Below the pieces are notes generated by a model that saw nothing but the letters and a program-made list of their open reading frames with translations, did no database searches and was not told where the DNA came from. 64,000 bases of DNA, from the NCBI RefSeq assembly GCF_021233435.1, contig NZ_CP089468.1, positions 310,001-374,000 on the forward strand. The letters are read 5' to 3'. The stretch comes from Halobacterium noricense (lineage in GTDB: Archaea; Halobacteriota; Halobacteria; Halobacteriales; Halobacteriaceae). The translations under genes were made by a program, and so were the position numbers. Shown piece by piece: positions 17,078 through 25,055 of this stretch. The stretch's first letter is position 1. Every line of letters starts with the position of its first letter.

Positions 17078-17236
17078 GTAAGACGGCATTTGATTCGGTC
17101 TGTGTCTTACAGAATCGTTTGGCAGGTCATAATCCCGCGCTGTCGTGCGATTCTGTGTAAGACAACCGTCTTACGTACCACTACCCACACCGTCACAACG
17201 TATATAATTAACGGCGGATGTAAACGATTGTCTTAC
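17078..17236. promoter_or_regulatory. Array of GTAAGAC/GTCTTAC operator-like sites
   Basis: Five copies in the cdrL-cdrS gap: GTAAGAC 17078-17084, GTCTTAC 17104-17110, GTAAGAC 17157-17163, GTCTTAC 17168-17174 and GTCTTAC 17230-17236. The third and fourth form a perfect inverted repeat with a four-base spacer; the last overlaps the cdrL stop. Best candidates for binding by a ribbon-helix-helix regulator. Confidence 0.6.
17201..17210 (-). promoter_or_regulatory. Candidate TATA box for cdrS-ftsZ2
   Basis: TATATAATTA (TAATTATATA on the minus strand) lies 144 bases upstream of the cdrS start, predicting transcription from about 17175-17180, inside the GTAAGAC inverted repeat. Weaker AT-rich boxes closer to cdrS (near 17090) are alternatives. 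Confidence 0.45.
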
Positions 17237-17751
17237 CGGGCGAACGCGTCCGCCGACGCAGTCCGCCGCCCGCAGTGCGGACAGAACGACCAGTCCGCTC
17301 GCACCTCGTCGCCGCACTCGCAGAACACGCGGTGGGTCGCCTTCTCCCCGCAGTTCGGACAGAACACGTGGTCGTCGGACAGCGACTCCCCGCACTGCGC
17401 GCAGCTCTGCTCGTGGCCGCGGTCCGCTGCCCGCCCGCGATCCTCGCCGCGTGCCGGTTCGCGACGCGGTGCACGCTGGTCGTCGCGCCGCGGCTCCGCG
17501 CGCAGTCCGTCGGCGGTATCGACCGTAATTCGTACGTTTACGTCGTGTTCGCGGGTTCGTGGGCCGAGTCGCCGCTCGACGAGTTCGTCGACGCGCTCGG
17601 CGACGACGTCGTCGATGCTGTCGTCCGCGTCGGCCGCCTCGCCGTCGAGGTACGCCCGCAGCGCCGCGCGCATGACCTCGCTCTTGGACTCGTCGAGGTC
17701 GTCGACGGCGTCCACAAGGTCGTCGTCCGCGCGGAAGGTGATCTTCGACAT
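17233..17751 (-). CDS. cdrL: CdrL, ribbon-helix-helix plus double zinc ribbon regulator
   Basis: 172 aa. Residues 1-40 (MSKITFRADDDLVDAVDDL, KSEVMRAALRAYL) are a ribbon-helix-helix domain. A charged linker follows, then two zinc ribbons: CAQCGESLSDDHVFCPNCG and CECGDEVRADWSFCPHCG. This architecture and place next to cdrS-ftsZ2 match CdrL of haloarchaea. A near-palindrome (17760-17775) lies between a probable TATA and the start, suggesting autoregulation. Confidence 0.85.
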   Translation of the reverse strand: MSKITFRADDDLVDAVDDLDESKSEVMRAALRAYLDGEAADADDSIDDVVAERVDELVERRLGPRTREHDVNVRITVDTADGLRAEPRRDDQRAPRREPARGEDRGRAADRGHEQSCAQCGESLSDDHVFCPNCGEKATHRVFCECGDEVRADWSFCPHCGRRTASADAFAR

Positions 17752-17759
17752 ACCCGTTC

Positions 17760-17775
17760 GGTAGTACGTACCACC
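17760..17775 (-). promoter_or_regulatory. Palindromic operator upstream of cdrL
   Basis: GGTAGTACGTACCACC is nearly self-complementary around GTAC. It sits nine bases before the cdrL ATG, downstream of a weak AT-rich box near 17780-17790, the right place to block transcription. CdrL itself is the obvious candidate ligand. Confidence 0.45.
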
Positions 17776-17799
17776 GCCGGGAACTTCAAACTAGGTAGT

Positions 17800-18070
17800 G
17801 AGGTGGATTCCCCGCCCCACCGTGGGCGGGGAGGAAGCCGACACTCGCTGCCTTAGCCATATATTGAAGTGAATGGCATCCCAACTTAGTGGTACGTGAT
17901 GGGAGGCCAACAGTTGTCGCGGTCACGGGCTGCCGTCAACCGGCCCTGTAGTCAAGGATGCCGACTCGTGAACGCCCGAAAGCCCTTCGGGTACGACGCG
18001 GCGAGTCCACTGACAAGTCTCGCACCACCGTGCGCGGGGTAGTTGACCCCATCCCACGCGTCTGATGCTC
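17800..18070 (+). mobile_element. IS200/IS605 (TnpB-type) terminal remnant
   Basis: Starts with ATTCCCCGCCC and GGGCGGGGAGGAAGCC (eight-base stem 17810-17817 with 17824-17831), a hairpin typical of haloarchaeal tnpB 3' ends. A second tnpB-tail-like segment near 17970-18050 reads VNARKPFGYDAASPLTSLAP and ends GGGGTAGTTGAC. No transposase ORF survives. Sits between cdrL and tRNA-Tyr. Confidence 0.4.
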
Positions 18071-18129
18071 GTCGTCCGTTTCCGAATGGTAACCCTTAAA
18101 TCCGAACCACGGCGTACGCAAGAGTGCAT

Positions 18130-18203
18130 CCGCCCTTAGCTCAGACTGGTAGAGCAGTCGACTGTAGATCGACTTGCCCCCCGTTCAAATCGGGGAGGGC
18201 GGA
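18130..18203 (+). tRNA. tRNA-Tyr (GTA anticodon)
   Basis: Acceptor CCGCCCT pairs with AGGGCGG, followed by discriminator A. D arm GCTCAGACTGGTAGAGC, anticodon arm GTCGA-CTGTAGA-TCGAC with anticodon GTA, T arm CCCCG-TTCAAAT-CGGGG. The C1-G72 pair is the archaeal tRNA-Tyr identity element. No intron. A box A-like CTTAAATC lies about 35 bases upstream. Confidence 0.95.
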
Positions 18204-18303
18204 TTTGCTTTTCCGCGAACCAAACGGTGAGCGGGCCGCACGTCCAACCGACTTTCTCCCCGGTCAATTCGTGGCCGTTTACGCGACATTAGATGTGGTC
18301 GCG

Positions 18304-18492
18304 CTATCGGCTCACGCCCGCCTCGCGTGCACGCAAACCCGTGTGAATGACCGGCGTCGCGAGGAGGACGGACGCGACGCTGAGGAGCGCGGGGACGAGC
18401 ACGCTCCGCACTGGAGTGATGAGGGCTGTCAGGGCGAACGTGGCGAGGAAGACGGCCCAGCCGCCACAGATGACACACGCTTCGTGTCGCAT
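18304..18492 (-). CDS. Small membrane protein, unknown function
   Basis: 62 aa. MRHEACVICGGWAVFLATF and SVLVPALLSVASVLLATPV form two likely membrane helices; a short CVIC motif sits at the N-terminus. The frame continues upstream without a better start. No family recognised. Codon use is compatible with a real gene, but size keeps confidence moderate. Confidence 0.45.
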   Translation of the reverse strand: MRHEACVICGGWAVFLATFALTALITPVRSVLVPALLSVASVLLATPVIHTGLRAREAGVSR

Positions 18493-18673
18493 ACACGAGC
18501 ACGTTTCACAGCAAATACATAAGTGCGGCGTCGTGTTCTCGCGCGCTGCAGTACCACTCACAGCATCGGCCACTCCTTCGACTGCTCCGCACGGGAAATT
18601 CGTACCTAATCTGGGTGGAATTTTCGACAGCCCGCCCGAAAATATTTTGCCGGACAACGCGGAAACACCGCAC

Positions 18674-19144
18674 GTGACACATCTAGTCGCGGACGGCACC
18701 CGGCGGTCACTCGCGGACGTGCTGCCGGACGACGTGGTGACCGTCGACGCTGCAGCAGTCCGCGATGTCGTCGCCCGCGACGACCCCGACGTCGTCGTCG
18801 TGGACGCGGCCACGGTCGTCGACCCCGCTGCCGTCGTGAACACGGTTCGTTCGACCACCGACGCGGCCATCGTCGCCATCGGGACGACCGCGCTCGACGC
18901 CGACGTCGCGTGTGCGTCGACCTGTGAGACGGCCGTCCGTGCCGCCATCGAGCGTGCACGCCACATCGCTTCGTATCGGCGTTCGGTGTCGGACCTCTAC
19001 GAAGCGTGCCGCGAGCGCGGGGTCGGCCGGCCCGACGAAGACGTCCGCGAACGCCGCCGTGCCGCCGACGAGGAGTTCGCGTCGCTGCCCGACGACCGCG
19101 AGGCGTTCGCCGCCGCACTCCGTCCGGGGGACGAAGATGGTTGA
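18674..19144 (+). CDS. Receiver-like/HalX-like protein upstream of ParA
   Basis: 156 aa from a GTG start. The N-terminal 90 residues (ADVLPDDVVTVDAAAVRDVV, DDPDVVVVDAATVVD, AAIVAIGTTALDADVAC) look like a degenerate response-regulator receiver fold. The C-terminal helix YRRSVSDLYEACRERGVG resembles the end of HalX-type domains. It overlaps the start of the ParA-like gene by eight bases, implying a shared operon. Function unknown. Confidence 0.6.
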   Translation: MTHLVADGTRRSLADVLPDDVVTVDAAAVRDVVARDDPDVVVVDAATVVDPAAVVNTVRSTTDAAIVAIGTTALDADVACASTCETAVRAAIERARHIASYRRSVSDLYEACRERGVGRPDEDVRERRRAADEEFASLPDDREAFAAALRPGDEDG

Positions 19145-19910
19145 GGCGTTCGCCGTCGCGTCCGGGAAGGGCGGCACCGGGAAGACGACGAGCACGCTCG
19201 CGCTCGGGATGGCACTCGCCGAGGATTACGACGTCACAGTCGTGGACGCCGACACGGGCATGGCGAACCTGCTGTTCCACGCGGGGCTCGCGGACGTGGA
19301 CGTGACGCTCCACGACCTCCTCGTCTCCGGCGGGAACGCGGCCGTCTCCGACGCCGTCTACGAGCGCTACGGGATGTGCGTCGTCCCCTGCGGCACGGGC
19401 CTGGGCGACTTCCGCGCGGCGGACCCGACCCGGCTCCGCGACGTCGTCGCCGACCTCGCCGCCGACACGGACGTCCTTCTCCTCGATTCGCCGGCGACGC
19501 TCGCGAGCCGCAGCGCCGTCCTCCCAGTGGTGCTGGCGGACCGCGCGGTGCTCGTCGTCCAGCCGACGATTCCCGCCATCTCGGACGCGCTCAAAGTCCA
19601 GGAGTACGCCACGTCGTACGGCACGGGCGTCGCGGGCACGCTCTACAACAAGGTCCAGGACCCCGAGGCGGTCGAGCGCATCGCCGCGAAGTCCGGGCAG
19701 TACTTCGAGGGCGAGACGCTCGGCACCGTCCCCGAGTCCGAGGCGGTCCGGTCCGCGCGCCGCGCCGGCGAGCCGTTGCTCGCGCACGCGCCGGAGAGCG
19801 ACGCCGCGGCCGCGTACCGGCGCGCCGCGGACGCCATCGACGTTCGGGACGCCGACGCCGCATCGGTTGCCGACCGCTTCCGGAGCGCGGTCGTCCCCGA
19901 GCAGCCATGA
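19137..19910 (+). CDS. ParA/MinD-family ATPase
   Basis: 257 aa. The deviant Walker A motif KGGTGKTTS at 11-19 and the switch segment DTDVLLLDSPATL define the MinD/ParA class; VVDADTGMANLLFHAG is the third conserved region. Such ATPases position cellular structures at membranes. It sits in a three-gene run next to the pilus-like operon (opposite strand), so a role in placing the pilus machinery is possible but only inferred. The ATG overlaps the previous gene's end. Confidence 0.85.
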   Translation: MVEAFAVASGKGGTGKTTSTLALGMALAEDYDVTVVDADTGMANLLFHAGLADVDVTLHDLLVSGGNAAVSDAVYERYGMCVVPCGTGLGDFRAADPTRLRDVVADLAADTDVLLLDSPATLASRSAVLPVVLADRAVLVVQPTIPAISDALKVQEYATSYGTGVAGTLYNKVQDPEAVERIAAKSGQYFEGETLGTVPESEAVRSARRAGEPLLAHAPESDAAAAYRRAADAIDVRDADAASVADRFRSAVVPEQP

Positions 19911-20434
19911 CCGAACTGACGTTCGCGCGCGTCGTCGACGACGCGGCGGCCGCGCTGTCGCTCGCGCTCGACCGCGAACTCACCGGACACGCTGTTCTCA
20001 CCCCACAAGAGGCGCTCCTCCTCGACGGCGACGGCGAGGGCGTCGTCGCGTTCACCGACGGCGTGCCGACGCACGTCCACCACACTGCGACGGGCCGTGG
20101 TGGTGCGACGGCGCTCGCGGACCTCGCGATGACCGGCCCGCTGCGCGTGGCGTGTTACGCCGGCGACGACGGTGACGTCCCTCGAACGGACCAGTACGCG
20201 GTCGCGCCTGGGACGCCAGCCGAACGACTCGCCGGCGACGACGCACTCGCCGAGCGAACGCGCGAGGCTGGCCGAGAAGCCGGCATCGCGGACGCCGACG
20301 GCGGCGCGGGCGACCTGGACGCCGTGGAGGCGTTCCTCGCGGACGAGGAGAAGGTCGAGGCGATTCGGGACCGCGCCCGCGAGGAAGCGCGGGAGCGCGC
20401 CGAAGAGTGGGGCTTCGACGACCTCGACGCCTAA
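19907..20434 (+). CDS. Conserved haloarchaeal protein after ParA
   Basis: 175 aa; start overlaps the ParA stop (ATGA). Begins MTELTFARVVDDAAAALSLAL; the middle GEGVVAFTDGVPTHVHHTATG suggests a small beta-rich domain, and the C-terminal third is a charged helix (EEKVEAIRDRAREEARERAEE). No named family. Convergent with the pilus operon, whose last gene ends one base away. Confidence 0.6.
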   Translation: MTELTFARVVDDAAAALSLALDRELTGHAVLTPQEALLLDGDGEGVVAFTDGVPTHVHHTATGRGGATALADLAMTGPLRVACYAGDDGDVPRTDQYAVAPGTPAERLAGDDALAERTREAGREAGIADADGGAGDLDAVEAFLADEEKVEAIRDRAREEARERAEEWGFDDLDA

Positions 20435-20932
20435 CTACTGCGGGCGAGCGACGTGCCCGAACCGCGTCGTCCCGGCCGGCATCGTGACGCGAACGTCGAA
20501 CGCGATGGCGACGACGACCGTCTCGCCCGCGCGCTCCTGAACTACAACACCGCCGTGGACCTCGCACGCGCCGAACGACCGTCCATCAGCGCTCGGACAA
20601 TCCACGCGCTCCGCGAGCGCGCCGTCGTAGGACACGTTCACGACGACGCCGTCGCCGAGCCGCGCCCGCTCGACCGTGCGGAGCCGTGGTGCCAGCGACG
20701 CTTCGACCCGCTCCACTGCAGCCTCTCTGTCTCCCCAAGCGGTTCCCGTGGCGGTCTCCGCCGCGCCGTCCGCGACACGGTCGAGCACCCGAGTGACGCG
20801 CTCGCCGTGGTCCGCGTCGACGTCCGCGACCGCCGGCGCGTAGCCGAACTGGAGGTACGCGGCCGCGACCGGGACGAGCGCGAGTGCAGCGACAGCCGCT
20901 GCGACGAGCACGAGTTGGCCGCGGTCACTCAT
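20435..20932 (-). CDS. Pilin-like secreted protein, distal gene of pilus operon
   Basis: 165 aa. N-terminus MSDRGQLVLVAAAVAALALVPVAAAYLQ is a short charged stretch, Gly-Gln, then one hydrophobic helix, as in archaeal type IV pilin-like proteins. The rest is predicted extracellular beta structure. Last of six overlapping minus-strand genes (ATGA overlap with the gene before it). Expected minor pilin or assembly component. Confidence 0.65.
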   Translation of the reverse strand: MSDRGQLVLVAAAVAALALVPVAAAYLQFGYAPAVADVDADHGERVTRVLDRVADGAAETATGTAWGDREAAVERVEASLAPRLRTVERARLGDGVVVNVSYDGALAERVDCPSADGRSFGACEVHGGVVVQERAGETVVVAIAFDVRVTMPAGTTRFGHVARPQ

Positions 20933-21354
20933 GCGTACCACACCCACACGGTGACGCGACCGCTCCCGGTGGGCACGCGTGCGACACCCACCGCTGCGTT
21001 CGACGGTCGGACGTGACCGACCGCGCCGTGAGGCGTCCGCACCCGAAACATCAGATTGTCCGGGAGGATGCGGTCGACGCGCCGTTCGAGCGCGCCGCGC
21101 TCCCGCTCGAACGTCACCTCCGAGGCCGCGACCTCCGCCAGCCGCGTCGCGTCGCCGTGCTGTGGCGGCTCGTTCGCCAGCACGGTCGCCGCGTCCTGCG
21201 CGTACGCGTCGAGTTGCGCCTGCTCGCCGACGCCGCCCGCGGGCGTGCCGAACGCGAACGCGCTCGCAACGGCGACCACGAACAGCACGCCGACGCCGGC
21301 TTCGACGACCGACAGCGAGAGCTGGCCGCGCTCGCATCTCGTGCCGTCACGCAT
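20929..21354 (-). CDS. Pilin-like protein
   Basis: 141 aa. MRDGTRCERGQLSLSVVEAG then a hydrophobic helix (VGVLFVVAVASAFAFG) gives the Gly-Gln prepilin-like layout. The remaining 100 residues are soluble. Start overlaps the preceding gene by eight bases and stop overlaps the next start by four. Haloarchaea-specific family as far as I can see. Confidence 0.65.
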   Translation of the reverse strand: MRDGTRCERGQLSLSVVEAGVGVLFVVAVASAFAFGTPAGGVGEQAQLDAYAQDAATVLANEPPQHGDATRLAEVAASEVTFERERGALERRVDRILPDNLMFRVRTPHGAVGHVRPSNAAVGVARVPTGSGRVTVWVWYA

Positions 21355-22009
21355 CGACGGTTACCCCGAGCACGGCTTTGGTCGTCGTCTCCACGCGGTA
21401 CGCGATAGTGACGCTGCCCGGCGCGAGTTCGCCGTCGGTGTCGAACGCCAGCGTGACCGTGTCGTATCGCGCGAGGTCGACGTCGTACGCGCCATCCAAG
21501 CCACCCTCGTCGTGGAGGACGACGCGGTCGTTCGCACGCACGGCTGTCACGTTCGCTGTCCCGGTGTCGAACGTCAGCGTGGCGCTCCCCGTCCGTCGCG
21601 GCAGCGTGACCTCCATACTGCCGTCGAACGCCGGCGAGAGTTCGCGCTGACTCGCGTCCGCGACGAGCACGACGCGGCGCATCGTCGCCCCACCTGTCGG
21701 ATTCCCGCGCTCGGCGACCGTCTCGCCGTCGAGCGTGACCCGGACGGCGGTGGCTCCCGGAAGCAAGCGGTCGAGATTCGCGCTCGCGTTCGCGACGGCA
21801 GCCCGCGAGAGCACGTTCGCTCGCACGGTTAGTGGCCCGTTAGCGGTGACGAGGCGCTCGGCGGCGCTGGCCGCGAGCCGGCTGTCCGCGGGGTCAGTGT
21901 TCGCACCTGCGAACGCGCTTCCGGCGAGCCCGATGGCCGCCGCGACGCTCGCGACGACCAGCAGGAGCGCTATCGCGAGCGCGGGGAGGTTCGCTTGCGC
22001 GCGGGTCAC
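21347..22009 (-). CDS. Secreted or membrane-anchored pilus-operon protein
   Basis: 220 aa from GTG. MTRAQANLPALAIALLLVVA with a long hydrophobic segment ending AIGLAGSAFAG looks like a signal anchor. The exported part is beta-rich (VRVTLDGETVAERGN, MEVTLPRRTGSATLTFDTG). Overlaps both neighbours by a few bases. Function inferred only from the operon. Confidence 0.65.
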   Translation of the reverse strand: MTRAQANLPALAIALLLVVASVAAAIGLAGSAFAGANTDPADSRLAASAAERLVTANGPLTVRANVLSRAAVANASANLDRLLPGATAVRVTLDGETVAERGNPTGGATMRRVVLVADASQRELSPAFDGSMEVTLPRRTGSATLTFDTGTANVTAVRANDRVVLHDEGGLDGAYDVDLARYDTVTLAFDTDGELAPGSVTIAYRVETTTKAVLGVTVDA

Positions 22010-22482
22010 GCCGTCGCCTCCGCAAGTTCGACGACCAGGCCGCCGTCTGGGTGTGCTCGTACGCGAACCAATCCTTCGCTGTCGGTCCAGTTTCCCCGAA
22101 CGGCTCGTACGCGGTCCGGGAGCACGAGCGGCGTCGTGCTGCCCACGTCGGCGTGCTCGTGAACGAGGGCGAGGCTGGTGTCGTTCGCGGTGACGCGGTA
22201 GCCTCGGTCACGAATCGTCGCCGGGAGGCTGACGCGGCGCTCCGCGACGACCTCGCCCGCGCCGGCTCTCGTACCCGCCTGTGCTGGGACCGCTGCTTCG
22301 ACGTTCGTGGCCGCGTGCTGGAGCGTGCGCTCGCCGACTTCGTCGGCCGCCGCCGTGCGCGCGTTCGGGACGACGCCGCCGTACAGCGTCGTCGTCAAGA
22401 GCGCGACGAACAGCACGACGATGCCGGCTTCGAGGGCCTTCCCGACTGCGGGCGCGGCGGCCCGACTCGTTTCTCGGATCAC
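22006..22482 (-). CDS. Pilin-like protein
   Basis: 158 aa, GTG start overlapping the previous stop. SRAAAPAVGKALEAGIVVLFVALLTTTLYGG is a hydrophobic N-terminal helix after a short basic segment, as in the sister genes; the remainder is an extracellular-type domain with REGULAR acidic beta segments (LALVHEHADVGSTTPLVLP). Likely a minor pilin-type component. Confidence 0.65.
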   Translation of the reverse strand: MIRETSRAAAPAVGKALEAGIVVLFVALLTTTLYGGVVPNARTAAADEVGERTLQHAATNVEAAVPAQAGTRAGAGEVVAERRVSLPATIRDRGYRVTANDTSLALVHEHADVGSTTPLVLPDRVRAVRGNWTDSEGLVRVRAHPDGGLVVELAEATA

Positions 22483-23189
22483 GTCACGGTCACCGCCGTC
22501 TCGTGAACGACCACGTACGCGGTCCGCGCGCCGGGGAAGTCAGCGACGACGCTCGGTGTCCCGTCGCCGTCGATGTCGCGCTGGCTGACGGTGGCGTTCC
22601 ACCGCTCGAACTGCGCGCGGACCGCGTCGGTGTGCTCCGTCTCGACGGCGACGCGGTAGCCGCCGCGCCCGAGATTTCGGCGTTCGTGGGAGACGTTCGA
22701 CCGCAGCGTGTAGGTCACGCCGCCGCTGGCCGTTCGCGCCACGTCGCCGCGGAGCGCGGGCACACTCACGACGAGCACGTCCGGGTCCGCGGTCACGGTG
22801 ACCGGCGAGCGCGTGCGCGACCAGCCGTCGCCGTGCGCGAGCACCGACCCCGCGAGGTAGGTCGCGCCCCGGTTGCCAGTCGAGAAGCGGAGCGCGTTCG
22901 CGTCCACGACGGAGGCGTTGCCGCCGCTGTCGAGCACGCGCACCTCGCGGTCGAGCGTGTCGAGGCTCCCGCGCGTGAACGAGACGCTGCCGCGGCGCAC
23001 GCCCGTCGTCTCGACGGGCTGGAGCGCCTCGTCGAGGTCGCTGGCGACCCGCTGGGCGTCGCTGGCGGCGGCGTGCTGGTCGACGACGGTGCCGACGCTC
23101 GCCGTCAGCAGGCCGAGCGCGACCACGGTCACGCCGAGCAGGACGGCGACGCCGACGACGTTCGACTGTCCGCGTTCGCTCGCGCTCAC
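22479..23189 (-). CDS. Archaeal pilin-like protein
   Basis: 236 aa. The GTG at 23189 overlaps the platform gene's stop (GTGA) and begins VSASERGQSNVVGVAVLLG, very close to the N-terminal pattern of archaeal type IV pilins, followed by a hydrophobic helix to about residue 35. The rest (ARTASGGVTYTLRSNVSHE and so on) is predicted to be outside the cell. The longer frame upstream is an overlap artefact. Confidence 0.7.
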   Translation of the reverse strand: MSASERGQSNVVGVAVLLGVTVVALGLLTASVGTVVDQHAAASDAQRVASDLDEALQPVETTGVRRGSVSFTRGSLDTLDREVRVLDSGGNASVVDANALRFSTGNRGATYLAGSVLAHGDGWSRTRSPVTVTADPDVLVVSVPALRGDVARTASGGVTYTLRSNVSHERRNLGRGGYRVAVETEHTDAVRAQFERWNATVSQRDIDGDGTPSVVADFPGARTAYVVVHETAVTVT

Positions 23190-25030
23190 AGCATCCCCAC
23201 CCCCGCGAAGACGGCGTACGCGAACGCGACGAGCAGGCCCGAGTGCAGGAGCGCGTCGTACCGGCCGCGGCTCGCCGCGCCCGCGAACCAGCCACACGAC
23301 AGCATCGTCGCCTGCGTCACGAGGTAGAACCGGTAGCGGTCGCGTTCGAGGTCGACCGCACCCGGGTCGATGGCGAGCCCGCCCGCGCTGGCGGCGTTCG
23401 ACACCGACGACAACTGCGCGAAACTATCGAGGACGGCGAGGTTGACGGCGACCGTGATGCCGACGACGAGGATGGCGGTCGTCCAGCCGACCGCGACGTA
23501 GACGAGCAGCCGCGAGCGCAGCGCGCGCTTCTCGTGGTAGAGCCGCCCGACTTCGGCTTGTAGGGCCTCGAAGGCGGCGTCGGCGTCGCTGCCGGCGTCG
23601 AGCGCGCCGGAGACGAGGCCGACGGTCTGGGCGGCGAGCTGGGTGTCGACGCGCTCGACGAATCGGTCGAGCGCGGCTGCTCGCACGTCCTCACCGCGGG
23701 TGGTGACGCCGAGGTTGAACGCGAGGTCGCGGATGTCCGGATTCAATGGGCCGGCGTCCACGTCGCGGGCGACGCGCTCGACGGCGTCCCCGAACGGCCG
23801 CCCGAGGCTGACGTGCCCGGAGACGGCGTGCACGAAGTCCTGAATCTCGCGGTCTTTCGCGTCGTCGATGCGCGCGCGGCGGACGGCGACAAATCCCACA
23901 GGGACGGCGAACGCGACGTACGACAGCAGGACGGCGTTCGCGGGTCGAATATCAATCTTCCAGAGGGCACCGCCGACGACGAGCGTCGGGAGCGCGAGGA
24001 TAATGGCGGCGTCTGCGGGGTTCCGCGTGACGTTCGCGAGGACGGCGAGGCCCGTAGAGCGGTCGTGGCCGCCCCACGTGAACCCGCGCGGGCGCATCGT
24101 CTCCACGAGGTACGCGGCGAGCGCGCCGACGACGAGCACGAACCCGCCGCTGCCGAACACGAGCAGTTCGCGGACGGTCGCAGCTCCGAGCGGCGTCGCG
24201 ACCGTGCGGCCGAGCCCGGGCGCGAGCACGCTCAGGACGGTGGCGACGATGACCAGCAGCGCGGGCAGCACCAGCAACACGATGAACAGTTCGGCGACGA
24301 GTTCGAGGAAGCCCGCGGCGCGCTCGCGGGTGCGTTCACGACGGTTCGCGAGCATCCGGGATTCGAGCTCGAGGTACTGTGCGACCGCATCCGGCCCCTG
24401 CGCGGCGTGCTCGCGCAACTTGAGGAGGAACGGCGCGAGCAACTCCCGGCTCGGGGTGTCGCGGGCGACCACGCGCAGCCCGCGGTCGACGCTCCCGGTG
24501 AGGTCGGCGGTGTTGAGCACGTCCTGAAACGCCGCGGCGGTCTCGCCGTACGCGGTCGGCCGGTCGGCGACCCGCGAGAGCAGTTCGCGCTCGTCCGTGG
24601 TGCCCGACGCGAGCACGGAGAGGTAGCGGACGGCACCCGGGAGCGTACCCACGATGTCCGTGCGGCGGCTGCGCGCCCGCCAGCCGAGGTAGCGGCCGCC
24701 GAGTTCGACCGCGACGCGCTTCGCGACGAGGCCCGACGGCAGCCCGACGACGAGTGCGGCCGTGACCGATGGAGCGAGCGGGGAGGTCGTGGCGAGCGGG
24801 CCGAGCGCCGTGGGCGGCAGCAGGAGCGCGGCAGCTGTGGCTGCGAGCACACTCCCGGACGCGAAGGCTAGCCACGACGCGCCGTAGACGCGCGCGAGGA
24901 ACACGTCGAAGCTCACGGGCAGCCGGCTCGCACGGTAGCGCTTCCGGTCGGCGTCGTGGCGGCCGCGGTCGGCGTGGCGCGCGAACAGCGCGTACAGCAC
25001 GCGGTCGACGACGCCCAGCGACGCCGTCAC
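23186..25030 (-). CDS. Type II/IV secretion platform protein (TadC/PilC family)
   Basis: 614 aa, GTG start 25 bases after the ATPase stop. Two GspF/T2SSF-type halves, each a cytoplasmic helical bundle followed by membrane helices: first around residues 110-330 (LRVVARDTPSRELLAPFLLKL), second around 380-600 (HAVSGHVSLGRPFGDAVERV). About nine hydrophobic segments. It anchors the ATPase and helps pilin subunits leave the membrane. Part of the 20435-27197 operon. Confidence 0.85.
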   Translation of the reverse strand: MTASLGVVDRVLYALFARHADRGRHDADRKRYRASRLPVSFDVFLARVYGASWLAFASGSVLAATAAALLLPPTALGPLATTSPLAPSVTAALVVGLPSGLVAKRVAVELGGRYLGWRARSRRTDIVGTLPGAVRYLSVLASGTTDERELLSRVADRPTAYGETAAAFQDVLNTADLTGSVDRGLRVVARDTPSRELLAPFLLKLREHAAQGPDAVAQYLELESRMLANRRERTRERAAGFLELVAELFIVLLVLPALLVIVATVLSVLAPGLGRTVATPLGAATVRELLVFGSGGFVLVVGALAAYLVETMRPRGFTWGGHDRSTGLAVLANVTRNPADAAIILALPTLVVGGALWKIDIRPANAVLLSYVAFAVPVGFVAVRRARIDDAKDREIQDFVHAVSGHVSLGRPFGDAVERVARDVDAGPLNPDIRDLAFNLGVTTRGEDVRAAALDRFVERVDTQLAAQTVGLVSGALDAGSDADAAFEALQAEVGRLYHEKRALRSRLLVYVAVGWTTAILVVGITVAVNLAVLDSFAQLSSVSNAASAGGLAIDPGAVDLERDRYRFYLVTQATMLSCGWFAGAASRGRYDALLHSGLLVAFAYAVFAGVGML

Positions 25031-25055
25031 GGCTCGCCCTCCGTCTCTCGGCAGG

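Noticed and set aside
18124-18522. ORF over tRNA-Tyr
   Set aside because: Overlaps the complete tRNA and has no protein-like features.
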